Shown here in pieces: positions 1 through 11,390 of a DNA stretch of 64,000 nucleotides. The position numbers were made by a program, and so were the translations under genes. Numbering within the stretch: position 1 is the first letter of the stretch; every line of letters begins with the position of its first letter. The notes under the pieces were generated by a model. It worked only from the letters and a program-made list of their open reading frames with translations. It was not told the origin of the DNA and ran no database searches. Source of the DNA: Trissonchulus latispiculum (lineage: Eukaryota > Nematoda > Enoplea > Enoplida > Ironidae). The stretch is taken from NCBI GenBank assembly GCA_030248195.1, contig JASAND010026017.1:35737-99736 (forward strand), given 5' to 3'.

Positions 1-1248
1 TACATCTTTTCAGCAAAATCAAAGACAAAAAATTTTTCGGTTTCCCTTGGTCCCCCCTTAGAAATCGAAAAAATCGAATTTCGCGAAATCGAAAAATTTT
101 GCGATATTTGAACTCAGCGTGGTCGAAAACATACCCACACCAAATTTTAGCTCATTTGGTCAAGTTTTAAGGAGTTTGAGTACTGGGGGGGGGTAATCGA
201 GACAAGACCCTAGTTTTCTTTGTGGTTATAAATGAATCAAAAATATCTTTCTTTCAAATCTATCTCAATCTTATCAATGAAAACATTTTCAAAAAAGACT
301 TCCTTCAAACAAAATTCAGATGGAAATTTTAGGAAACTTCTTCTAAAAACTCAGATTTTTGGAAATCACAAAATCTTGCCTTTTTCTCGTTAGGTTCCAC
401 ATCGATTTTTTCCGAAATTTTCAAATTTCAAATTTTAATACAGATGACCCCAGATTAACAATTTACCCCCAAAGGAATTGGAGAGAAATAGTTAGAGATC
501 CAAAATTTAGGAATAAATTAAATTAACTGCTTTCTAATATTCGAAAGCTAATTTTGCAGTGAATCTAATTTTAAAACCTCTAAATAAAATTAAAGATTAG
601 AAACAGTCAGTCAATACGGTTTCTTTCTGAAAACCAATTATTCTGATTCAATACTCAAATCAATCAATATTAAATAAGTCAGGTTTTTCATTTAATTATG
701 TTAGAAAAATTTTTAATGTATACCACACATTTTTTCTGAAATTTTTCAAATTACAGCTGTCAGAGCCAGACAGTGCAATTGGAACTAAAATTTCCAAGAA
801 ATATAAATAACTACATCAGAGCTGTAATCTCTGCTGGCTAGGTTTCACTCCTCCATAAAGCAGTACTTGAAATTCTGTGCTAATGAAGAAGTTTCTCTCC
901 GTTTTAAGGAAATGCAGCATAGACAATAGACTGACACATTTTGCTTGCATGCAACGCATTATTGTGCAAGAAACCAAGCAGTGCTGCTGAAAACTGGTGT
1001 CATTGGCCTATTTTGTTCGGAAGTATAGAACTGTGCAGGTGTCCCCGGACAATAGGATAGCTCATGTTTGTCGACATCCAATCTCGGGAGCTGCACATAA
1101 ACCCGACCCTAAAGTTTGAGGTCAATCCGAAAATCCATCCTAATTATGATCTAGTCTGTGCAGCATTAATGCTAGCAGTCTAACTGAAATATTTCAAATA
1201 CTAACAGTCTGCTGCTAGTGGGTCTATGCCAAGATAAAAGTAGAACTC
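1..1248. other. AT-rich non-coding sequence
   Basis: No open frame of note on either strand, no terminal repeats and no tandem array. The sequence is AT-rich with short homopolymer runs. I see nothing assignable here. Confidence 0.6.
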
Positions 1249-1251
1249 TAA

Positions 1252-1418
1252 GGGCCTTTTCGCGCGCGAGTTAAAAGAGTAGAGTTAAAAAATTTTAACT
1301 CGTTTAACACTGCAGGCGGGTTAAAATGAACTGTTTAACTCTTTTAACCCTGTGCGCGAAAAGGATTGAGTTAATTTTAACTCTTTTAACTCGTTTAACT
1401 CGCTGCGCGAAAAGGCCC
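1252..1418. mobile_element. MITE with GC-rich TIRs and TAA target duplication
   Basis: The ends are mirror images: GGGCCTTTTCGCGC at the left and GCGCGAAAAGGCCC at the right. Both are directly flanked by TAA (1249-1251 and 1419-1421). The inside is made of inverted and direct variants of TTAACTC / GAGTTAAA, so the whole 167 bp can fold back on itself. A 3-bp TAA/TTA target duplication is the hallmark of PIF/Harbinger-type elements, so a non-autonomous Harbinger-like MITE is the best reading. There is no coding capacity. Confidence 0.8.
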
Positions 1419-1421
1419 TAA

Positions 1422-1897
1422 GAACGTCAGAAAAAAGAGGTTCTCAATTTTTTCGTCCGATTGTATCAAATACGCGGTATGACATGCTAAAAAGCAGACG
1501 TCAGAGAAACTTTGTCGTGTTGTTGTAGCTTGTCTACAAATTCCCATAATTAGTGTACTACTTCGGGTGGAGGTCCATGGTCTTTAAATAACGAATTATC
1601 GCTCCACACCAACAAGCAAACAAAAGCATTGCGAATGATTATGAATTTCTAGAGCATATGTAGTTGAGGTTTACTTGTGGGCAGGTCCTCCAGGCTTTCC
1701 TCAAAAATTGTGACAAGTTTTTGCGCACATGTTTGTAAGAACCCTATAGCCATACCCCAGATTCCCGGAAATATAGCTACGTCACAAATAGAATGTGTGA
1801 GTGGAACTTACGTAGTAATGAATCAAATCTCTGACAAAGTTAGGAAACCTAGATTCCTAAAACCACCAGAAAAAGTAAAGCTTGACAGTAAAAGTGT
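1422..1897. other. Non-coding sequence
   Basis: Sequence between the MITE and the SINE. An open frame running in from 1677 ends inside the SINE and has no recognisable domain. I treat it as chance. Confidence 0.5.
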
Positions 1898-2185
1898 GAG
1901 GGAAGCAGGCATAGGAAAGATTGATAAGCCTGATATGGGAGTTCAACTGATGGCTCTGTGGTGTAGTGGGTTAGCACGTATGTCCCGGGATCAGAAGGGC
2001 CTTGGCTTGAACCCCGGCTGGGTTAAATTCTTTACTTTCAATGGTGAGTTGAAATGCTGAACCTCCCTCTTCCCTTCTCTCTTCTAGGTCCTGGTTTCCT
2101 GGGTACGAGGGTGCCAGACGCCTCCCGTTCGGGCTTGTCCTCGGCTTCCTCTTGGTCCACCAGCCCTGGTAGAAGCGCTACAAAA
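1898..2185 (+). mobile_element. tRNA-derived SINE, copy 1
   Basis: The head carries RNA polymerase III internal promoter elements: an A-box-like TAGTGGGTTAGCACG around 1964-1978 and a B-box-like GGCTTGAACCCC at 2004-2015. A non-tRNA body follows (CCTCCCTCTTCCC..., GACGCCTCCCGT..., GAAGCGCTACAAAA). The same arrangement recurs at 6738-7010, and the body alone recurs on the minus strand at 8670-8787, which shows a dispersed family. The common segment begins about 50 bp before the A box with GGGAAGCAGNCATAGGAAAG. This copy has the best-preserved promoter boxes of the three. Confidence 0.8.
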
Positions 2186-5100
2186 GATCAACTCTCCCAG
2201 AGAAGTAAAAACCCCCAAAAAAACTTAGATCTAGATAGTTACGGACCAAAACTCCTTAAGACCCCTTAGAATCCCTAGAATCTCTTTGCAGTATTCAAAG
2301 ATCACTCCAAAACGTTAAGTTTTGATCTGTCTTAACAAAAAATGAAAAGGAATTCCGAGGAAAGTTTTATCTGAAAAACGATTCTTTCTTGTGTGATTTA
2401 TTGCGAAGTTTGGTTGCTCTATTTGGTTTAGTAATTATCAGTACTTCACAGACGTGTAAGCTATGTCAAAGATTCCTAATAAAGTGATCGCGCTGCAATT
2501 TCGAGTAACTTTGTGTTTTTCGTAGACGAGAGGAGCGATTACGCGTACACTACAAAAAAGCAGTGTTTGTGAACATAAGAACTAAAAGTAAATTTAGATT
2601 GAACTTGAGCTTTAACCCTTTCACTGTATTTTAAATTTTCCGTTCCTCCATTGCTCCGTTCACTGCCTACTCAAGAACCTCAACCTCCCTTTTTGAACTG
2701 TTTCTCTGTTGTTCCGTTGACGCACGAATCCACCCTCCCCAGAAGCGAGATTTCTGATCAAAAGAGGTCCAAAAGCAGCCTGTCTAAAAAGCTGTCCACA
2801 AAAGTACAGCTGATATTAAGCTACATACATTAAGCTGTTCAGGAAGTTGCCAGAAAGTTTCCAAGTTTCTTAAAGTTCCTTAAAGTTCATCAGCTTTCAA
2901 TTCCTGTAAGCCTGATAATATTCCCACCGCCTCTAAGTCTTCTTACGAAAAAAGTGTTAGTCAACCGAATCCCAGTGAAGAATAAAGTTAAAGCTATCGG
3001 ATTAAAGCTGTAGGAACCTATCCTCGAAATATATTTATTAGCAAAAGCCTTGAAGGGATTTCAGTTAATCATAGGGTAAAATTAGAATAATTATAATGCT
3101 CAGTTCCCACTTATTAATGCTCAGGGGTAGTCAGTATGTCAAATTTTCAGAATTTGATGACTAATTTCTACAGGTTAGGCTTCCTTATAGACCCCTCATT
3201 TTGTATCCGAATTTGCGAATTACACTCAGGTGACGTAAGCCAGCCAACTAGTCATCTATCTTCCGTCCAGGCTTACGTCTCATTTCCAGGACCATCCATG
3301 CTAAAAACCGCTTGTTCGATGGAAACATGAACTCATCAAATACTGGCGGAAGGTATACTCACTCACATCTCAAACTAAATACTTTTTTGGTGGAAAATCA
3401 CACCTCCGGAAAAATGTCACCTATGAAGTGAAATAACCTACTTCCTATACCTTTCTTCTTCCAATAACATGCTTAGTAAAAATTTCTCTGGTTCCGGATT
3501 TCCGGAGGGGGGGCAAGACAGATGTAGATGTAAATGCAGAGTTGCCATCAAATTAAATAAACTTTAATAAGTAGTAGCAGTAGTAGTAGAAAAAGGTGCT
3601 TGAGAATTGAACTCATTACCTGTCATGATACCACTTATATGTCAATGATATCTTTCTTCCTTCCCATTCTGCAAGCAGTTTTTCCAGCAAGAAAACTTTT
3701 GGTCGTGGTCGTGGTCCATGAGATGAATTAAGTTTCATCGTTTATTACAGCTTTATCATAAAATAATAAATAAATAATAAAAATAAACAAGGATCTTTAG
3801 TGACAAACAAATTCGACTAGAGAGACGAAAAATTCTTTGAATCGCTGACAGAATCTACGTTCACTTGAGTGATTAATCGTAGCTCATTTCCAGCTGTCCA
3901 GTGATAGCACCAATTATGTATGGCTTAACTTTCTGACGCGGAAAACTGGAATGAACGGGTTGGAAAGTTGACACAAAGTTTAGGTTGGGAAGTATAACAT
4001 TCAAATTCTCATGAAACTTGCAAATACCAAAAAGGGACAAGATAAGAAAAAACGGAATAAATAAAGGCTACAACAGGTTCCTGTCTACTTCGAACTACTT
4101 CGAATCTGTGTTTTAATGCCGAATAAATTTGTACATGCTAAGCTGGAGAAATGTTATGGTAATCCAATATTGAACTGTCTTATTCGAAAAGTAGAATCAG
4201 TTGATTAATGATCGGTAAACCGTCTTTACTACTGTTACTTGCAACTGTCAACAGTTAGATGCTCTTTTAAGTGATTGATACATAGCTAGTCCGACGCACT
4301 CAATAATATCACATGAACGCTGATATTCTGGCAAAATGACATCTAACCTAATAAAGTAGACATCAAATTCGGGGACTGTTCGTCAAAATCAGTAAGTGAA
4401 AGACGACAAAAGAGTCTCAAAGGTAGATACAAGTAGGTACAAAGTGACGGTTCTGCCTCAAAAAACTAAGAAAATATCCCTCCAAAAGTGGTTTCTTAAA
4501 ACTCGGACCCTTCCAAAAATCCTAAAAATGGGAAATATCACAGACGTCAGACGCTAATTACTTAGAACACTAAAATCGTGAATTGAGTCAGAAATACACA
4601 TTTAAAATTAGTCCAGGCCCGACCGACCTGCACTAAGGTTTAACTTTTCCATCCTGACCCAAACTTATTCTACAGGTTGCATGCATAATCACGTCACAAC
4701 ATCGCCTTCCTTTACAGAAGGGCAGGTGCATACAAACTAGCTCAACATGAAACATTCATTTTTTTCAATTTATTTTGTTATGCGAGGTGTCCCGTATACG
4801 TCATAGCTTAATACTTTGCTGACAAACAAAGTTTGGTTACCTACTGCTGAAATTCTATGTGGTTCAGTTTGTTGATAGAATAAAACAAAAATGCTATAAT
4901 ACCTTCCAACAACAAAGTTCTATGACAGTGAAACGTGTGACAAAACTATGATCCGTCGTTGCTGGTTTATTCATGCAATTCTGTAATTCTGTAATTTGAG
5001 CTCTTATCATAGCTGTGTTCTCTGTCTTTTGGTGTATTACTCGCTACTTACTCGAAAAGCATAGAAATGAAAAAACTTAGAAAGAAAAGTAAAAGTATAA

Positions 5101-5335
5101 AGACACAACAGTACTTGCATAAAACTTGCGTAGCATGTAGCAGCTTGGATATAGAGATATAGTCTCAAGCCGATTTCAGTTTATGTATATAACACTTTGA
5201 ATGCAATTCAATTAAGCTTGATTTAATTCATCTGGTCAGCTGTATTTCATTCATTAAGATAGATACAATGTGCACTAATAATTAAAATTCCTTCGGCTGA
5301 ACTCAAACTTAATCATATATACATACATACATACA

Positions 5336-5418
<83 letters not shown>

Positions 5419-6737
5419 TATCTAATTAATAATATCTACAGTGATATGTCTGTTTGTGTACGTACATAACAAAATAAAACTGTGTCTCCCTAATATTATT
5501 GGTACGTATGAATAATTATTTATTGGTGCTAATATTTAGAGATGAGGACAGTTTAGAGATGAGCCAGGATGAGACCCGTTATTTGTGCAACTGCTTTATG
5601 TATGGGGCTACGCCCAGTGTTTATCCATTGACTGCTATTCCATTCTAAGAAATTCCTTACTTTATTAGGGGGTATACCAAATACACTAAATTACAAAAAT
5701 ACTTATATTGCGGTGTAACGTTGTCAAGAATATATTAACTATTTTATTAACTATTTTAGTATGATATGTTTCCTGCGGTCAAAGAAGATGTGCAAGCAAA
5801 CCCCGGGTGTAACCCCCTTAAATACAACGACCAGTCAGAATATTTGATTTTGAAGTTGTGAAATCATTGGTTGGTCTCTAGCATCCATAAAAGGTACCAT
5901 TTGAAATGTCTGCCTGTTCTGAAAGGATTTTCATGTGACAAGCTTAGGAAATCTGTGTTCTATTCATGCCTATTGTTCCGTCAAAATTATAAATTGTAGT
6001 GTTTGGTCTTCATTCAAACTGGTTACAGTGCAGGTTTCAGTTTAACATAACGGAATAACATAATTTCAGTCGCGGTTGCATTTCCAAACTCCTCGAAATA
6101 GTTTCCGTTTAAGTTTCAGTTTCAGTGGCTGAATTGCAAAAAAATGTCTTAAAACATAGAAACCTAAGATCCTACGACAGTTCGTTTCTAAATTTCCGCA
6201 CTGAAAGATTTTCTCTTATGCCTTGAAGCGAATATATTTAAGACAACTGTCCCATCTTGTGCAGAATAAAAAGTTTTTCTCTACATTACAACGGCAAGTT
6301 TAACTCAGTTTAAATCCTGATAGTAACGCCCTGATAAAGATGCATGGAACACAAAAGCGAAGTTCCACTTTCCTGAACCCCACACAGCACTCGCCTTTGT
6401 TTTAAGGCAAAGATTGCATTAAGTTAACCCTAAAGCATCATTCCTTTCATTAGCCCAGCAGGAACTATAATAGGACGCTTCATTTACTACTACGCCTCCC
6501 CGTTCATTACAGATTCTATAAGGGTTAGCCTTCTACAAGGTGTTAACTTCCGTCTTTTCTAAAAGCAAAACTGAAATTCGTTCTTGCACAATTGAAAGAT
6601 CGAACGAAAGTAAAGATGTGCCACTGCAGGTCTGGTACAAAGTTAACTATTAGCTTCAACGCGCAAATATATAATAGGCAAAAGCTACATAATATTATAT
6701 TTGAAACGAAAGTGTTGTACTGGCGAATCACATTGTA
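2186..6737. other. AT-rich intergenic stretch with one microsatellite
   Basis: About 4.5 kb with no ORF above roughly 65 codons and no recognisable domain. The only structured element seen is the ATAC/AT microsatellite at 5317-5412. A TTTCAG-rich patch near 6035-6125 resembles, in reverse complement, the GAAACT repeats at 33127-33260. I see no splice-bounded exons that I could defend. Confidence 0.5.
5317..5412. repeat. (ATAC)n followed by (AT)n microsatellite
   Basis: About 12 ATAC units run straight into about 24 AT units. This is an ordinary compound microsatellite. The AT part is self-complementary. Confidence 0.95.
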
Positions 6738-7010
6738 AGGGAAGCAGACATAGGAAAGATTGATAAGCCTGATATGGGAGTTCAGCTGATGGCCCAGTGG
6801 TGTAGTGGGTTAGCACGCCTGACTGCAGATCACAAGGAGCATTGTTCCAACCCCTGCCATACTATTTCGTTATGTTCAAAAGCTGACCCTCCCTCTTCCC
6901 CTCCTTCTCTTGGCTCCTGGTTTCAAGGGCACATGGTGCCTGACGCCTCCCGTCTTGGGCTTGTCCTCGGTCTTCTCGGTCGACCAGGCCCCGGGAGAAG
7001 CGCTACAAAA
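6738..7010 (+). mobile_element. tRNA-derived SINE, copy 2
   Basis: It aligns with 1898-2185 from GGGAAGCAGACATAGG through the shared TAGTGGGTTAGCACG A-box region to GAAGCGCTACAAAA. The B box is eroded (TTCCAACCCCTG in place of a GGTTCGA-like core). This copy is probably no longer transcribable by polymerase III. The body differs from copy 1 by many substitutions, so the family is not young. Confidence 0.8.
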
Positions 7011-7430
7011 CGCTATAGTGGCAAGTACATGCCAGATCTATTCAGGCTAGCTGAATTCTCAATCACTATGTACTAAAGTAATCTTTACCGATAAGCTTGA
7101 CCTCCAGCAGACCCTGTACCTTCCCGGCCATAGAGTTAACTCTTATTTCTGTACAGCACCGCGCATTCTACCATTCGCTGTCGAAGTGAACGCCTTGTAA
7201 AGGTCTCTGAGGTCCACGAAGGCAATTCATTAGTCCTACTAGGAGTTAAGATCTAAGCTGAAAAATGTGAAGACTGCCAACTCACACCCTGTTCCTATAT
7301 CTATATTGGCACAAGAATCAGTGACAGTAATAGTGTGCTGTGCTACATGTTTGGCTTCCTTGTCATTCTAATCAAAGCTCATATATCCACCAAAAAATGT
7401 TGTCATTAAGCGTTGAAACAAATTCATACT
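7011..7430. other. Non-coding sequence
   Basis: Nothing recognisable between the SINE and the TTAA-flanked element. Confidence 0.5.
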
Positions 7431-7434
7431 TTAA

Positions 7435-8416
7435 GGTGGTGATTCCTTTTGGGCACATATTGTTGATTGACGGCGTAAACCAGGATGAAATTCAACGAAA
7501 CTTTCCAAAATAAGTTGTTTTAGCGTTCTAACACCCTCTGCGCAATCGCGCTTCAAAAATTCAACATTTGCGTTCAGGGCGGTTTTTGCCAATTTCTGAA
7601 CGTTTGGCAGCAGCTGCATGGCTATGACTATATCCATTCGAAAGAACTCGTTAAACTCTACAATTTTGCTTTTGGAAGCAACTTTCTAGCTTTTCCCTAT
7701 CGTGAGATATAGCCAATTTTCTTATTTTGGCGTCAAAAACTTGTCCTTTCTGCAGAAATCAAATAATCCACTACTTCTTGAGCTACGAAAGCCGTAAAAT
7801 TTAACTAAGGGTGTCGATTTAAAGGTCTCACAGAGGCCAATTATCGGAGGCATGACCATCGTACAATTGCTATCCCTTAGGCTGCTATCACAAAAAATGT
7901 AGTTTTTGCAAAAACACGACCAAATTTTTTCCAGCGATTGTGCAGAATTTAGTATGCAAGCTAGAGAGTTGCCACTTAGCAGATGTGTTCTACACAAAAA
8001 TACCACGGGACCCTTTTTTAGTTGCCCCGATAGCTGCTTTCTAACTGAAGTAGTGGCTTGCCAAAGTAGTGAAAAGTAGGCAAAATCCAGGTTGCGCAGA
8101 CATTTTAGTTTATTTCTCCATAACGAAGAGCGATATCACAATAACTAAAAAAGGGTCCCCAGCTATTTGATAGAGGTATCGAATGCTCTAACCGATGTCC
8201 TGCGAAAAAATTTACTTCAGCCTGCAAAAAATCTGAAAAATTATACTTCTTCTAAAATACAGGAAAAACATTTTGGAAAGCCAAACTTAGATTCATTGTA
8301 CTCATTAAAACGAGAAAATGTCAAGCTACATTTTGATATAAAGATGACCTCTTAACTCCAAATAATGAATGAATAATAGTGGTTCAAAGTTGATGTCTCC
8401 AAAAGGAATCACCACC
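7435..8416. mobile_element. TTAA-flanked TIR element (982 bp), complete copy
   Basis: The left end is GGTGGTGATTCCTTTTGG and the right end is its reverse complement, each flanked by TTAA (7431-7434 and 8417-8420). The TTAA duplication is typical of piggyBac and Kolobok superfamilies, but the GGTGGTG terminus does not match the CCY start I know for piggyBac, so the superfamily stays open. The interior has a 68-codon minus-strand frame (7431-7637) that is also preserved as homologous sequence in the second copy at 34919-39617. No transposase motif is seen. The second copy proves mobility as a family. Probably non-autonomous. Confidence 0.75.
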
Positions 8417-8669
8417 TTAAGTAGAAAGTCTTCATCCTACGACTTTAGTGCGAGTGAATTGAGCCTAACGCCTTCTTTCAAGGAAGTTTCTGACACAACA
8501 GTAATACAGTAATAGCTTCCTGCTTTGTTGTACAGTAAACCCTCTACCCATGTCGGCGGAAGTACTATAAGCGTATGCCTCAGTGGTAACTGTAACAGTT
8601 GTAACACTTGTCATATGCCCATGGGAAGATAAAATTGCGTTAGGCCTGTAACATAATTTCCGTAACTGT

Positions 8670-8787
8670 GTAGCGCTTCTACCAGGACTATGAAGAAACC
8701 AAGCAGACAGCACATATGGGAGGCATCAGGCATCCTTGTACCCACGAATCCAGGACCTAGAAGAGAGAAGGGAAGAGGAGGTTCAGC
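8670..8787 (-). mobile_element. SINE, 3' body fragment
   Basis: Read on the minus strand, it matches the non-tRNA body of the SINE: GAACCTCC(T)CTTCCCTTC..., then GATGCCTCCC..., ending in GGTAGAAGCGCTAC. The tRNA-like head is missing, so this is a 5'-truncated copy. It confirms the 3' boundary seen in the other two copies. Confidence 0.75.
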
Positions 8788-9310
8788 TTTTCCAACCTTT
8801 CCTACACCTGTTTCCTTTCCAACTGTATACTTTAATGCAAGTTGGAACGAGTGCGAAAGTTAGCAAAACTCAAGTCCCAAGTTACCACAAAAAGGAGCAA
8901 GGCAAGGTAGGCAACAGCTGGTAAAAGCTTATGTCCAATCATCAGTAGCCTGGTTCCTGGGTCTGCTGCCCAACCTAAGTTGACTGACTCTCCTATTTAT
9001 AGTATTCCTCGAACAATCTAATCTAAAGGACTGTCATCTTTTGGAAGACAACATTGCCATCCCAAACCAACAATACTACAAAAAAGGTAGGGAAAAGTCG
9101 CAAGCATACATTAACACAGGGTCCGATTCTGGGGGGTCTACCCCGACCTCGGCGAGGGGTTCTCCTCTGAAATTAGCAAAAATTGCGAATTTTTAACGTT
9201 TTTGACCAAAAATTAGTCAAGAATAACAATTGTCTGCGATTTTTAAGAAATGTTTTGAAAAAATCGCCAAACTTTGCTAAAAAAATTAAATATTTGTGGT
9301 AAAAATCGCT
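8788..9310. other. Non-coding sequence
   Basis: Lead-in to the minisatellite. It includes GGGGTCTACCCC and related GAGGGGT patches that look like decayed minisatellite units. No gene. Confidence 0.45.
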
Positions 9311-9616
9311 GAGGGGTCTACCGTTTATTCCTTTCTGGACGAGAGGGTCTGCCGTTTTTTCTTTTTCGCTGAGGGGGTCTACCGTTTATTCCTTTCTGGA
9401 CGAGAGGGTCTGCCCTTTTTTCCTTTTCGCTGAGGGGTCTACCGTTTATTCCTTTCTGGACGAGAGGGTCTGCCCTTTTTTCCTTTTCGCTGAGGGGTCT
9501 ACCCTTTATTCCTTTCTGGACGAGAGGGTCTGCCCTTTTTTCCTTTTCGCTGAGGGGTCTACCCTTTATTCCTTTCTGGACGAGAGGGTCTGCCCTTTTT
9601 TCCTTTTCGCTGAGTA
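9311..9616 (-). repeat. 60-bp minisatellite, five units, in-frame on the minus strand
   Basis: Five head-to-tail units of about 60 bp (GAGGGGTCTACC..., GGACGAGAGGGTCTGCCC...), with the first unit one base longer. Because 60 is divisible by 3, the minus strand keeps one open frame (9318-9671) and encodes a 20-residue repeat of the type LSEKEKRADPLVQKGI-x-GRP. Neighbouring units are nearly identical, which implies recent expansion or conversion. I do not claim a protein: there is no promoter, domain or second coding block, and the open frame is an automatic consequence of the period. Confidence 0.85.
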
Positions 9617-10635
9617 GGTCTTCCCGTTTTTTGTTGGTCTGGGGGAATCTGCACACCCCATTCCACCCCACGTTATCCTATGGTTGCAAGGTTAAATTGG
9701 AATCCGGATAACCTCTCGCAGAACAACACTGATTTCAGAAACTTCTTGTACTTTAGTGATCTGGCTTTCCATGTCATGAGTTATAATAGAAACCTAAATC
9801 AACCATTTTTACCTTAAAGGAACCAACAAACTAACAAATTAACTGGTAAACATCATATGCCCAGCCATGTCTAACAAGTTATTGCTGTCTTCGATTTCGG
9901 TACCTATCATGTTTATCACAAAACTTGTGCTTGTTAATAATTAATCTCTGCTCAGATTCTACCTAATCCCCGTGCCTGTGTCTGGCAGGTCATGCGTTGC
10001 TTACATGTGCCGCTATTTCTTGTTTCTAATCCTTTGGGAGAACCCTCTCTGAACCTTCTTCGCTTTCCCGACAACCCCTTACTAGGTTATATTTCGTAGA
10101 AACTTAATCCTTATACTTAAAACTTAAAGACCAATAATGAAACGTTTTGAGTTTTACCTAAATTGCGCGTATGTATATATTTTTCTAGGCATATCTTTAA
10201 AATGCTTCGACAAGTATACTTCCTACATACTACTTTAAAGACTTATACACTACTTTAAAGAAACTAGTAATCTGCAAGTTTTGTATTAAGAATTGCATGT
10301 GTTCACAAAACACAAAGGGTAGTTTCAGCTGTCGAATAAATCACGCAATATTTCCTAAAGTTTATGATTAATGAGAAAAACATTTTTATCTCATGTTTGG
10401 AAAATACTTCCGACGGAGACTCGAGACTTCATTAGTAATAATAGGATATGACCAGGAAGCAGCATCGTTAGTGCCGAGACAAAGACACGAAATTGCTCTC
10501 ACAGGAAAGGGCGTGTCCAAAAAATTATTATTATCCCTTTGGAGGAGAACCTCAATTCGTTAAACCAAAATCGGATGTTAAGGATCTTTTGCGCTTTCCC
10601 CCAGCCCTAACTTTTGATTTTTTGACCAATAACTA
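9617..10635. other. Non-coding left flank of the LTR element
   Basis: AT-rich sequence without recognisable genes. The last bases before the LTR are AACTA. They do not match the five bases following the 3' LTR. Confidence 0.5.
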
Positions 10636-11390
10636 TGTAACGGATCAAGGTTGGCATGGTCAACCTTTCCGTTGCTGGCGGTTGTAGCTAGGCTAGCTAC
10701 CCGCTTGGCTTCCTATAACATCATCATGTGGGCTGGGACACGTTTGCAAGTCACGTAGCTCCCCCAACGTGTATGCGTGGGATTGGGTGGGTTCCCCCCT
10801 CGTGACTTTGGGAGCTACGTGATTTGGGGGAAATTCTCACTAGGGGGCGCTCGTGGGAGGGTCCAACCCATACACTCGCTCCCCTATTCATTCTTGTATT
10901 ATTCTGCCGTTGTGTACAGTTGTGTTTACTCTGCTATTCTCCCCCCTTATTTGCTGTGTATATTATTGTGTCTCTCCCTCAGCTCTCCCCAGAGCTTGGT
11001 ACGTTGGCTGACCCCCGTCAGCCCGCTGTAACTGTAAGTCTAGTATTTTGTGTGTTTGTTTGTGTGTGCTTGAGGGTTCAACCCAGTATTTTATTATTGT
11101 ATTGTTATAATTACTATAACTTGTTGTTTTGTTCTTTATTAAAGTGTATTTAGTTAGGTTTGAGTCTTTCTGAGCTCCTGCTAGGTAGGTAGTTACATCT
11201 TGAGTGAGTGAGAGTGCGAGTCATCTCGCCCTTAGGATCGGACTATTTACTGCGTATATTGTCTGGCGAGGCTGTCCCGACCGTCTCCTGTAGTCGGTCT
11301 GTTATCCATCTGTGCCACGGTCTCCGCGTCCGCTACGTCAGGGCGTGGTAACGGTGTTAGTACGTAGGTTAAACTACTAGCCCCGCTACA
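10636..11390 (+). repeat. 5' LTR (755 bp)
   Basis: It starts with TG, ends with CA and is a near copy of 28871-29618. It contains a 13-bp inverted repeat, TCACGTAGCTCCC (10751-10763) and GGGAGCTACGTGA (10810-10822). It also has a GTAAGT splice-donor-like site at 11034 and an ATTAAA polyadenylation signal at 11138-11143, followed by TG-rich sequence. The signals imply transcription starting upstream of about 11030. I cannot place the exact start. Small open frames inside the LTR are present in both copies only because the LTR is duplicated. Confidence 0.95.
11034..11039 (+). promoter_or_regulatory. Candidate 5' splice site in the LTR
   Basis: The sequence ACT|GTAAGT is an excellent donor match, lying just upstream of the ATTAAA signal at 11138-11143. 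It is conserved in the 3' LTR at 29268-29273. It could supply the leader for spliced RNAs joined at 11836 or 20345. This is an inference from consensus only. Confidence 0.45.

Noticed and set aside
10777..11153. Open frames of 84 and 109 codons in the 5' LTR (and counterparts at 29013-29305)
   Set aside because: They are present twice only because the LTR is duplicated. The two versions diverge by frameshifting indels, so they are not conserved as protein.
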